Source: a virus. From it: a stretch of DNA of 24,426 bases. Positions 6,837 to 12,772 of this stretch are shown here, one piece after another. The number at the start of each line of letters is the position of its first letter. Positions within the stretch are counted from its first letter, which is position 1. The stretch lies in the IMG/VR virus record IMGVR_UViG_3300039159_000623, positions 1 to 24,426 of that record. One strand, 5' to 3'. The translations under genes and the position numbers were made by a program. The notes under the pieces are model-generated. The model worked only from the letters and a program-made list of their open reading frames with translations, ran no database searches and was not told the origin of the DNA.

Positions 6837-7076
6837 TTACTCCAGAATCAAAACTTCACGAGTGGTTTCGTTCTCTTCATCTTCATCTTCATCATCTCGA
6901 CCACGTTTCAGCGTATCCATGCTGTGATAGTCGCTGTACTTCACGTGGCCAACCGAGGCCGAGCCGACATTGGCAGTCACGCGTGACTGCCAGTGGTCGC
7001 CGTAGTTGTAGGCAAATTGCACCTCGAGTTCATCGTCGAATTCGGAGAGCAGTTCCTTGAGTTCACGTACATTCAT
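6837..7076 (-). CDS. Conserved phage protein with FAYNYGDHW motif and acidic tail
   Basis: This 79-aa protein belongs to a family I recognise from many phages: an N-terminal helix (MNVRELKELLSEFDDELEV), the signature FAYNYGDHWQSRV (about residues 21-33), a KYSDYH segment, and an acidic run of Asp/Glu (about 61-70, DDEDEDEENE) before a short beta strand. The function is not known. The ATG at 7076 has AGGA seven bases upstream. It is the first gene downstream of the promoter at 7100-7128. Confidence 0.78.
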   Translation of the reverse strand: MNVRELKELLSEFDDELEVQFAYNYGDHWQSRVTANVGSASVGHVKYSDYHSMDTLKRGRDDEDEDEENETTREVLILE

Positions 7077-7099
7077 GATATTTCCTGTGTTGATAAGTT

Positions 7100-7128
7100 A
7101 TTATATCACACCCAAGAATAAAAGTAAA
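7100..7128 (-). promoter_or_regulatory. Early-type sigma70 promoter for the small-gene operon
   Basis: On the minus strand TTTACT (7123-7128) and TATAAT (7100-7105) are 17 bases apart, with TGTGA before the -10. The promoter and its surroundings are nearly the same as those at 7572-7600, which points to a duplicated promoter cassette. Confidence 0.82.
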
Positions 7129-7158
7129 ATTCGGACACCCATGATCTTAGCGATCAGA

Positions 7159-7333
7159 TCACTCACGACATAGGGACTTCTTCGATCGAAAATTCAAACC
7201 AGGTTGCCGGATTACTCGTGTATCACGGAATGCCTCGAGCTCGGCGCGATCATGGGAAACCAGAACCACCGCTGATTTCCCCGGAATTCAACGAAAGAAC
7301 ATACACGGCAGCGAGTTTGCTAGCTTCAATCAT
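7159..7333 (-). pseudogene. Small ORF broken by an extra G (or using +1 frameshifting)
   Basis: An ATG at 7333 overlaps the upstream stop as TGATG and opens MIEASKLAAVYVLSLNSGEI, which ends after 26 codons. If one G is removed from the GGGG run at 7279-7282, the frame instead continues SGKSAVVLVSHDRAELEAF and so on to a TGA at 7159, giving one 57-aa protein. The second part lacks a start of its own, while the fused product looks like a small soluble phage protein. Either the gene is a recent pseudogene, the assembly has a homopolymer error, or a +1 frameshift is used. Nothing else occupies the stretch from 7129 to 7332. Confidence 0.5.
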
Positions 7334-7545
7334 CACTCCACCTTTGCGATCAAGCCGTTGGCCATGGTAACCTGGGCGAAGAACTCGCGCTTCACGATGG
7401 AAGAAAGATGGGGACGGCCAGCGACCGTGATCTTACCATCGGCTTTGTATTCAGCGCCGAACATGCTGGTTTCCTCGTAGCGCAGGGTCTGGCCCACGGA
7501 TTCTTTGAGAACTTTTTTCGAGGGGTAGTGTACAAGCATCGTCAT
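7333..7545 (-). CDS. Conserved small phage protein, 70 aa
   Basis: This is a small beta-rich protein of a kind common in large myoviruses: MLVHYPSKKVLKESVGQTLR near the start, then YEETSMFGAEY (about 23-33), GRPHLSS, and REFFAQVTMANGLIAKVE at the end. The family has no known function. The ATG at 7545 has only a weak ribosome binding site (AGAAAG). Its own promoter lies at 7572-7600, so it is the head of a unit with the frameshifted ORF. Confidence 0.75.
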   Translation of the reverse strand: MTMLVHYPSKKVLKESVGQTLRYEETSMFGAEYKADGKITVAGRPHLSSIVKREFFAQVTMANGLIAKVE

Positions 7546-7571
7546 GATAAACTTTCTGGTTGAGATAGGTT

Positions 7572-7600
7572 ATTATATCACACCCAGGAATAAAAGTAAA
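7572..7600 (-). promoter_or_regulatory. Early-type sigma70 promoter for the 70-aa gene
   Basis: On the minus strand TTTACT (7595-7600) and TATAAT (7572-7577) are 17 bases apart, with TGTGA before the -10. It differs from the copy at 7100-7128 by very few bases, including the flank on the downstream side. Confidence 0.82.
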
Positions 7601-7602
7601 AC

Positions 7603-7683
7603 TTAGATGTACTCCAAGTGAGTGTCGCCGGTCTCAATTTTCTGAAAGTATAATGCTTGTATGCAGACTATCCGATCGAAAAG
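7603..7683 (-). pseudogene. Possible remnant of a second gp46 C-terminus
   Basis: Between the gp46 stop and the next promoter, a start-less minus-strand frame reads FDRI, then eight residues, then QKIETGDTHLEYI followed by TAA. The gp46 gene itself ends YDQVIKIEKKNDFSLLEYI. The shared KIE and final LEYI suggest leftover 3' sequence of another gene 46 allele after recombination. The match is short and could be chance. A 7-base inverted repeat (ACTATCC and GGATAGT, 7667-7694) lies in the same spacer without a T tract. Confidence 0.4.
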
Positions 7684-7719
7684 TTATGGATAGTGGTAGC
7701 TTTTTGCGCTGGGATAAAG

Positions 7720-9414
7720 TTAAATATACTCCAGCAAACTAAAATCATTCTTCTTTTCTATCTTAATTACCTGGTCGTAGATACTATTATCGGGTGCGTT
7801 GTGACTGATCACAAAGTTGTTACCGTTCTCCAGTTGGGAGAGGATGTTCACGAACGCTTCTTTTGAAGTTACGTCAAGATGAGAATCTCCACATTCATCG
7901 AGGAACAACAAGTTACAGTTTGCCGAGTTCTTCAATTCTGTGATTTGTCGGAACGCGAAAAGTATCGAAAGATCAATTTTAGTTTTCTCGCCTTCCGAGA
8001 AGGAGTTGTAACTAAACTCATCGCGACCTCGTGAAAGAATTTTCTCATTGAAGTTTTCATCCAGGGTGAAGTTGATAAAGAAGCCAAATTCAGCCAAGTA
8101 CTTGTTGATCAATCGGTTGAGGATCGGAATGTACTCACGGATGATTGCAGACTTGATGCCAGAATCCTTGAGGAGACCTGCCACGACTTCTTGGATCGAG
8201 CGCTCTTGAAGCAGAGTATTTTTCCGATCGATCAACGCCAATGCATTATCAGCAAAACCCTTGAGCTTGGCTTTTTCATCCTTGATGCCCGTGGTGCTCT
8301 GCTTCAGGTCGGAGATACTATCCCGGTTCTTTGCCAGTGTGGCTGTATCCCGTCGGATCAAAGATTGCAGAGAAATCGTGTTCTGCCGGATGCCACCACA
8401 CTCGGAATCTATTTCTCGGTTAGCACTATCAATGGTCTGGTATAATTCTTGATGGGCATATACATTCACAAGTTTCCCGAGAACAATCTTTAGATCGTCA
8501 CCAAGTTGTTTCTTGGTAGTTTTCTTGTGCGCTGTGGTGACGCATTGCAAGCAGGTTGGACAGGATTCCATGCTATCCACGGTTTCCAGTTTCTTCTCGA
8601 GTCTGCTTTTTTCATCCTCGAGTGCGAACATCCCCCGAGAATTATCTAGAGTCGGTTTTTGTTTTTTGGCGAGTTGCTCTTCGATTTTCCGATCATTCGC
8701 GGCGATCTCTCCCTCATATCCCAGGATAGATTCCGTCAACAAACAGTTGTCACTCTCGAGCAATACGATGCGATCGTTCTGATGTTCCTCCATGAGCTTG
8801 ATGATCTTAACTTGGTTCGCAGTATCCTTCTTGGCATTTTCGAGCTTGTGGTTCACATCAACAAGAGAATCTCGAACCTCGAGAATACGTTGTTTCAAGA
8901 TCACATTCATCTCCGAGAAGATGGCAATATCCAGAACATCCTCGATCACGTCCCGGCGCTGGCCAGCGGGCAGTTGCATGAAGGGGGTGAATCCAGCGGT
9001 GCCGATCAAAACCACTTGGCAGAAGGTTTTGTAGTTGATCTTGAGAATGGCTGTTTCCAAGAAGCCCTGGTAGTCGCGGGTGGCTGCTTCTTGATCAAGC
9101 AGCTTGCCGTCCTGGTAAATCTGAAAGACGCCGGGCTTCATGCCGCGGATAACTTTGTACTCGATGGAACCGATGTTAAACTCGATGGTTACCAGCATAC
9201 CCTTCAGATTGATCGAGTTGATCATCTGGCCCAGTTTGATGTTCCGGTAGGGCTTGCCATAGAGTGCATAGCAGATGGCATCCACAAATACGGACTTGCC
9301 CGAGCCCGAACTTGATGCGATCAGCGTGTTGCGGTATTCATCTAGCTTGAGGACTGTAGGAACATTCCCGTATGAAAGGAAGTTTTTGATAGAGATAGAT
9401 TTTAGATTGATCAT
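7720..9414 (-). CDS. 46: Recombination endonuclease subunit gp46 (SMC/Rad50-like ATPase)
   Basis: gp46 is the Rad50-like ATPase that works with gp47 to resect DNA ends for recombination-dependent replication. The protein is 564 aa (T4: 560). It starts INLKSISIKNFLSYG, as in the family. The P-loop region (34-41) reads SSSGSGKS, so the usual first glycine is serine. A coiled-coil segment surrounds a zinc-hook CPTC (Cys285, Cys288). The ABC signature SFSEGEKTKID (about 471-481), Walker B LLFLDE (about 502-507) and an H-loop FVISHN follow. Its ATG overlaps the gp47 stop as ATGA, so the two subunits are translated together. Both are transcribed from the promoter at 10485-10513. Confidence 0.95.
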   Translation of the reverse strand: MINLKSISIKNFLSYGNVPTVLKLDEYRNTLIASSSGSGKSVFVDAICYALYGKPYRNIKLGQMINSINLKGMLVTIEFNIGSIEYKVIRGMKPGVFQIYQDGKLLDQEAATRDYQGFLETAILKINYKTFCQVVLIGTAGFTPFMQLPAGQRRDVIEDVLDIAIFSEMNVILKQRILEVRDSLVDVNHKLENAKKDTANQVKIIKLMEEHQNDRIVLLESDNCLLTESILGYEGEIAANDRKIEEQLAKKQKPTLDNSRGMFALEDEKSRLEKKLETVDSMESCPTCLQCVTTAHKKTTKKQLGDDLKIVLGKLVNVYAHQELYQTIDSANREIDSECGGIRQNTISLQSLIRRDTATLAKNRDSISDLKQSTTGIKDEKAKLKGFADNALALIDRKNTLLQERSIQEVVAGLLKDSGIKSAIIREYIPILNRLINKYLAEFGFFINFTLDENFNEKILSRGRDEFSYNSFSEGEKTKIDLSILFAFRQITELKNSANCNLLFLDECGDSHLDVTSKEAFVNILSQLENGNNFVISHNAPDNSIYDQVIKIEKKNDFSLLEYI

Positions 9415-10463
9415 CGGTTAGAGGCTTCAAGAAACAAGGTTTGTACATATTGCTTGACGGCATTTTTATCAACAGACACATTGAGGCAGTCGATATACTG
9501 AGAGATGATGGTGTTGGTATCATGAATCTCGATGGATTCATCAATCTCTCCACCCGTGAGATCTTGCTGGTTCTCGATGATGGTGAGATCGTATGGATCA
9601 GACATCTTCAGTGTGTTCACGAAGTTATCAAAATCCACCAGGTTCTTCTTGCTCTCCACGATCAGCTTAACATACTTGCCGGTGAGGCTTTTCGGATTCA
9701 CGAAGCAACCGTCTTTGTACCTTACCTTGATGTACATCAGGAAGGGGTTGGGTACGAATGTATACTCGAGCGTCTCGGTATCCAAAACAGTGAAGCCACG
9801 CTGGTCGCCAGAGTCGCCCCAGTTCATTTCGTATGGTGTCCCCACATAGTTGATTCTGTTGCCGTCCAGGAATGAACGAGTATGATAGTGACCCGAGAGT
9901 ACCGACGAGTACCGGCCGAATGCTGTAATCGGGAAACCACCGTGACCCGGGATGCCTCGTTGCATCATGGCCCCGGCAATCTCAAGATGGCCAAAGCATA
10001 TATCACCGATAGTCTTTCGATTCATGAACTTGGCAATCTCCTTGGTGTTCTCACTGCAAATCCAGGGTAGCATATCAATGGTGCAGGAACCGAACTTGAC
10101 TGCCTTTGGTTCCTTGTGAACATGCACGTGCCCAGATTGGATGTACTCTTGCAGCAACAGAGTGGATGTATCCATCCGCAGAGAATCCCTGAGCGTGATA
10201 TCGTGGTTGCCCACGATGGTGTGCATGGTATAACCTCGGCGCACGATCTCATCGAAAACGACCGGCTTGATAGCGTGAAAGGTTTTCAGGGTCAGCTGTG
10301 TTCTGTTATCCCACATATCCCCACTTTGGAGAATCGTATCGATTCCGTGTTCTTCCATGTAGGGGAACAAGAGTTCCTCGAAGAACTTGATCTGAAACTT
10401 TGAAAAGTGGTTGGAACCAGACTTATAGCCAAAGTGGGTGTCGCCGATAATTGCTATTAAAAT
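9411..10463 (-). CDS. 47: Recombination endonuclease subunit gp47 (Mre11-like), probable ATT start
   Basis: gp47 is the Mre11-like metallophosphoesterase partner of gp46. Metal-binding motifs in order are IIGDTHFG (residues 5-12), SGDMWDNR, TIVGNHD, CFGHLE and LSGHYHTRS. The GDTHFG motif, required for activity, lies upstream of every ATG, GTG or TTG in the frame: the first TTG is at 10370 and a stop precedes codon GAG at 10469. The only plausible start is ATT at 10463, six bases after a perfect AGGAG (10470-10474). That gives 350 aa against 339 in T4. The alternative, starting at TTG 10370, would delete the first catalytic motif. A sequencing error in the start codon cannot be excluded. Confidence 0.92.
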   Translation of the reverse strand: MLIAIIGDTHFGYKSGSNHFSKFQIKFFEELLFPYMEEHGIDTILQSGDMWDNRTQLTLKTFHAIKPVVFDEIVRRGYTMHTIVGNHDITLRDSLRMDTSTLLLQEYIQSGHVHVHKEPKAVKFGSCTIDMLPWICSENTKEIAKFMNRKTIGDICFGHLEIAGAMMQRGIPGHGGFPITAFGRYSSVLSGHYHTRSFLDGNRINYVGTPYEMNWGDSGDQRGFTVLDTETLEYTFVPNPFLMYIKVRYKDGCFVNPKSLTGKYVKLIVESKKNLVDFDNFVNTLKMSDPYDLTIIENQQDLTGGEIDESIEIHDTNTIISQYIDCLNVSVDKNAVKQYVQTLFLEASNR

Positions 10464-10484
10464 AAAGTTCTCCTAGTTAGATCC

Positions 10485-10513
10485 ATTATATCACGGATTC
10501 TTAAAAACGGAAA
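10485..10513 (-). promoter_or_regulatory. Early-type sigma70 promoter for 47-46
   Basis: On the minus strand TTTCCG (10508-10513) and TATAAT (10485-10490) are 17 bases apart, with CGTGA before the -10 and AAGTTTAT before the -35. It lies 22 bases ahead of the ATT start of gene 47. Confidence 0.82.
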
Positions 10514-10518
10514 TAAAC

Positions 10519-10853
10519 TTACCGTTCCCGGTAATAGCCAAGATGCTCAAAGCGTCTTTTTAGTCCCTCTAAAGTTAGAGGAAAGATAAAAAAAGGATCG
10601 TTGTGGTGTGTAGCCGCGTGCTTTGAATAATCTCCAAAGGCAACTTTGCACAATGGCTTAGAAAACAAGAGATCCTTACTTAACTCTCTCGGGGTCTTTC
10701 TCCAGTAACGAACTGGTAGTAAAACTGCTCATCATCTATGAGTGGGGAATTGGCATCATTCCTGTCCATGCGGAGTTCAGTTTCGTCAATCAAATCTCGA
10801 ATCATATTAAGCCAGATAAGCTGCTGTGGGCCGAGTTTTTCAAATGGTATCAT
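10519..10853 (-). pseudogene. Small gene downstream of 55, split by a frameshift
   Basis: An ATG at 10853, three bases after the gp55 stop, opens MIPFEKLGPQQLIWLNMIRD and ends after 57 codons at TAA 10680. A second frame without a start then runs to TAA 10519 and reads PRELSKDLLFSKPLCKVAFG and so on to GYYRER. Around 10684-10690 the minus strand has GAGAGAG. Removing one AG there joins both parts into one protein of about 110 aa. Alternatively one base is missing slightly upstream, near 10700, giving RYWRKTPRELSK. Either way the two halves look like one protein of unknown function. Together with the 47 promoter they fill the 390-base stretch between 55 and 47. Confidence 0.6.
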
Positions 10854-10855
10854 AA

Positions 10856-11440
10856 TTACATGAAGTCGTCTAGACCGCCAGCTTTGTCTGCCTTCTCAGG
10901 TTTTTTGGATATCATGGCCTCAACTTCTTCCTTACCCAAGCTCTGAATAAATTCAGTCAGATTGAGTCGGAACTCTCCCGCATCTTCATCTTGAGTGCTG
11001 AATGATTCCAGATCGGCCGAGTAGATCATGGCTCGTTTGATACGGGTCTGCTTGGCCTCAACATTGATCCGGTTGATATAGGCAAAGTGGATTGCCTGAG
11101 TGAAGTAACTCAATGCCGAGGTGGGCTTTCCAGTTTTTTCACTGATTCGAGTCGGATCGAACGAGCGTACATATTTTAGGCAGACCACCACACCGTCACC
11201 GATCATTTCATTCACGAAACTATAGCCCCGGAAGTTGAATTTCATCGCCACACCCTTTGCGATGTTGAGAAAACATTCGCCGAGATAGTTGGAAATGCCA
11301 GGTACTTCCTTACCTGCGGCTTCGGCCTCCTTGCATTGTTTCCTGTAATCTACCAGGGCAGCATGCATCTGATCCTTATCCAGATAGTATCTTGGATTTT
11401 TTGGATCGACTGGGGGTTTGATTTTCGGTTCAGTTTTCAT
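10856..11440 (-). CDS. 55: Late-transcription sigma factor gp55
   Basis: gp55 is the phage sigma factor that directs host RNA polymerase to TATAAATA late promoters when bound to the gp45 clamp. The protein is 194 aa (T4: 185). The core KGVAMKFNFRGYSFVNEMIG and the following IHFAYINRINVEAKQTR segment match the sigma region 2-like part of T4 gp55 ([20 protein letters not shown] and QACFNAFVQRI). The last residues, GGLDDFM, are placed like the clamp-binding tail of T4 gp55 (SLDFLYE). The ATG at 11440 has no Shine-Dalgarno sequence; the leader instead carries ATCACCTCC. Its early-type promoter lies at 11470-11498. Late boxes found in this window fit its role. Confidence 0.92.
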   Translation of the reverse strand: MKTEPKIKPPVDPKNPRYYLDKDQMHAALVDYRKQCKEAEAAGKEVPGISNYLGECFLNIAKGVAMKFNFRGYSFVNEMIGDGVVVCLKYVRSFDPTRISEKTGKPTSALSYFTQAIHFAYINRINVEAKQTRIKRAMIYSADLESFSTQDEDAGEFRLNLTEFIQSLGKEEVEAMISKKPEKADKAGGLDDFM

Positions 11441-11469
11441 AGTGGGTGCCCATTGGAGGTGATATCACT

Positions 11470-11498
11470 ATTATATCACAGGTTCTAAATGCAAAAAA
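11470..11498 (-). promoter_or_regulatory. Early-type sigma70 promoter for gene 55
   Basis: On the minus strand the -10 TATAAT lies at 11470-11475 with CTGTGA before it. The -35 position (11493-11498) reads TTTTTT within GTTTATTTTTTGC, matching the upstream block of the family more than the hexamer. It stands back to back with a promoter on the opposite strand. Confidence 0.72.
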
Positions 11499-11531
11499 TA
11501 AACTGCTACCAGAAAGATAACAGTTTATTTT
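11495..11531. repeat. Inverted repeat between back-to-back promoters
   Basis: AAAATAAACTG (11495-11505) and CAGTTTATTTT (11521-11531) are perfect 11-base inverted arms around a 15-base centre. They contain the -35 regions of the two divergent promoters. The symmetry may simply reflect two copies of one promoter in opposite directions, or may serve a regulator that touches both. Confidence 0.6.
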
Positions 11532-11556
11532 GGGTTTCTAGGAACCGTGATATAAT
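11528..11556 (+). promoter_or_regulatory. Early-type promoter on the plus strand, antisense to the spanins
   Basis: The plus strand reads GTTTATTTTGG, then CCGTGATATAAT. The -10 TATAAT is at 11551-11556 and the -35 position at 11528-11533 (TTTTGG), 17 bases apart. It is the only member of the family on this strand. No plausible plus-strand gene follows, so a transcript would run antisense to the remnant frame and the o-spanin gene. Confidence 0.6.
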
Positions 11557-11610
11557 ACCTTTAGGTGGTTCCGGTAGTTGCTGCTGCTGCTGTTCGTAAT
11601 GCCTTCTAGC

Positions 11611-11826
11611 CTACTTTGCTGGCGTTCCGTATAGCTTTTGCTGAGCATCAGTCTGGTGGCATACCAGATAGTTATCCACGATTACTTTGGCGGCACCAGA
11701 GAGTTTAACTCCTGAAGCTTGCCCGGCGGTTGCATCAGCACTTCCGGTGGCTGGGGGAAGGATGCCCTGAGCTGCGGTGTCGTGGAGCAGCCAACGAGTA
11801 GGATAATAGTTATAAATGATACAATT
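11611..11826 (-). pseudogene. Start-less i-spanin (Rz) C-terminal remnant beneath the o-spanin gene
   Basis: This minus-strand frame opens after a TAA at 11827-11829, lacks any start codon, and ends at TAG 11611. It reads RWLLHDTAAQGILPP, then AGQASGVKLSGAAKVIVDNY and LVCHQTDAQQKLYG. That is the typical C-terminal end of an i-spanin: LHD, then a small-residue linker, then S-x-x-LS-A-x-x-VI-x-x-NY-x-x-C. The intact i-spanin upstream ends with the same pattern (LHDYAVR, then IPLSSATAVITSNYLTCKKT). Rz1 lies in the +1 frame relative to this remnant, as in lambda. I read it as the tail of a former Rz in which this Rz1 was once nested. No other gene occupies 11441-11681. Confidence 0.65.
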
Positions 11827-11834
11827 TTAATCAT
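11682..11834 (-). CDS. Rz1: o-spanin (Rz1-like outer-membrane lipoprotein)
   Basis: This 50-aa protein has a lipoprotein signal with lipobox LLVGC (Cys16) after MIKIVSFITII. The 35-residue mature part is proline-rich (FPQPPEV, QPPGKL, VPPK). Small size, lipid anchor and proline content are the hallmarks of Rz1-type o-spanins. With the i-spanin it would bridge the periplasm and fuse the two membranes at the last step of lysis. The ATG at 11834 overlaps the i-spanin stop as ATGA. The arrangement is therefore adjacent rather than nested, but a remnant Rz frame still runs through this gene. Confidence 0.85.
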   Translation of the reverse strand: MIKIVSFITIILLVGCSTTPQLRASFPQPPEVLMQPPGKLQELNSLVPPK

Positions 11835-12445
11835 AAGTTATCTGAATTATATAATCTCTGCTGATCCCTTATCCAATTTTGCAAAGATTCCAATTGAATT
11901 TCCGTCTTTTTACACGTTAGATAGTTTGATGTGATGACGGCGGTCGCCGAAGATAGTGGAATTGAGCTTATCTGGTTTGATGAATCGTTTGGTGCTGGCG
12001 GTGTCTCTACTCTAACTGCATAATCGTGGAGAATTACAAAACCATTTGGTAATGGAAACTTAGCATCAATCTCCGGGGTGATGAATTTATCGACATAGAC
12101 TGTTTTGAACTCCGTTTTAATCTTTTCCACTGTTTTCACACGATCCACATACATCACGACCGTATCAGTAGTTATATTGGCCGCGGCTGCCTCGAGAGAT
12201 GCAATCTCCAGAGCTTGCTCTGTGAGCACGAGTTGCAGTTTCCTATTTTCCACTTCCTTGCCCGCGTAGAAGGTAAAGAACAGAACCAGGCCAATACCGA
12301 TGGCCATAGCGGGAATCTTGTACGCGAATGAGGGCAGAAACAAACTCGCGGCAATCGCCGCCAAGCCTAGCACAATACCCGGAGTAACCAGAGCATAGAT
12401 CACCTGGTCGGTGAACGAGATGAAGGAGGCAAGAAAACTTAGCAT
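11831..12445 (-). CDS. Rz: i-spanin (Rz-like inner-membrane protein)
   Basis: The protein is about 204 aa from ATG 12445. Two hydrophobic segments (about residues 15-37 and 44-62) precede a periplasmic part with a helical, charged stretch (KEVENRKLQLVLTEQALEIA). The C-terminus carries the i-spanin pattern FVILHDYAVR, IPLSSATAVITSNYLTC and LESLQNWIRDQQRLY. Most i-spanins have a single membrane segment, so the second one is unusual. The open frame extends to a TTG at 12472, but the ATG sits in an ATG-to-TAA overlap of 7 bases with the upstream gene, which I take as the start. It is followed directly by the o-spanin. Confidence 0.82.
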   Translation of the reverse strand: MLSFLASFISFTDQVIYALVTPGIVLGLAAIAASLFLPSFAYKIPAMAIGIGLVLFFTFYAGKEVENRKLQLVLTEQALEIASLEAAAANITTDTVVMYVDRVKTVEKIKTEFKTVYVDKFITPEIDAKFPLPNGFVILHDYAVRVETPPAPNDSSNQISSIPLSSATAVITSNYLTCKKTEIQLESLQNWIRDQQRLYNSDNL

Positions 12446-12741
12446 GTTACTGGATATGGATTTGGAATCCAATTACCTGCGCCCCGGGGCTGCATGAAAT
12501 TTGGCTGAGTGTACCGAGCGGGCTCGGTAAAAATATCCCTTGGCCTAAAGATAGGGGCAGTTTCAGTAGCGGTGTGCCTGTTCAACTCCGCGGCCAAGGC
12601 TCGAGCCTCTTGCATAGTGAGGGTGATTGTAGTACCCTTTACTGTTATCGTGACGAAAGATGTAACTTCCGCCGCGGGTTCAGCGTGGTTGCTCATTTTG
12701 GTGGGGCTCATCAAAAATTCACTCGAAGTGTGTGTAATCAT
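12439..12741 (-). CDS. Hypothetical protein with proline-rich C-terminus, 100 aa
   Basis: I do not recognise this protein. The middle part (SFVTITVKGTTITLTMQEARALAAELNRHTA) forms a beta-beta-alpha unit like small 'TLTxEEAxALxxxL' phage proteins. The end (PNFMQPRGAGNWIPNPYPVTC) is rich in Pro and Asn. The frame opens at ATG 12756, but the ATG at 12741 is preceded by AAAGGA at good spacing, so I prefer it. The gene overlaps the i-spanin start by 7 bases and may be expressed with the lysis genes. Confidence 0.7.
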   Translation of the reverse strand: MITHTSSEFLMSPTKMSNHAEPAAEVTSFVTITVKGTTITLTMQEARALAAELNRHTATETAPIFRPRDIFTEPARYTQPNFMQPRGAGNWIPNPYPVTC

Positions 12742-12772
12742 AAAATTTCCTTTCATTAATCTACTATAGTTA

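Noticed and set aside
7667-7694. Inverted repeat ACTATCC/GGATAGT considered as a terminator of gene 46
   Set aside because: The loop is 14 bases and no T tract follows on the minus strand.
8659-9315. Long plus-strand ORF (218 codons) opposite gene 46
   Set aside because: It is an antisense shadow of gp46, whose motifs are all intact; the composition of the shadow reflects the complementary codons.
11719-11934. 71-aa plus-strand ORF downstream of the plus-strand promoter
   Set aside because: It is antisense to the spanin genes, has no ribosome binding site and shows no recognisable features; the spanin reading frames explain the sequence better.
12457-12472. TTG start for the i-spanin, adding nine residues
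   Set aside because: The ATG at 12445 fits the overlap pattern with the upstream gene; the added residues are polar and precede the membrane segments without purpose.
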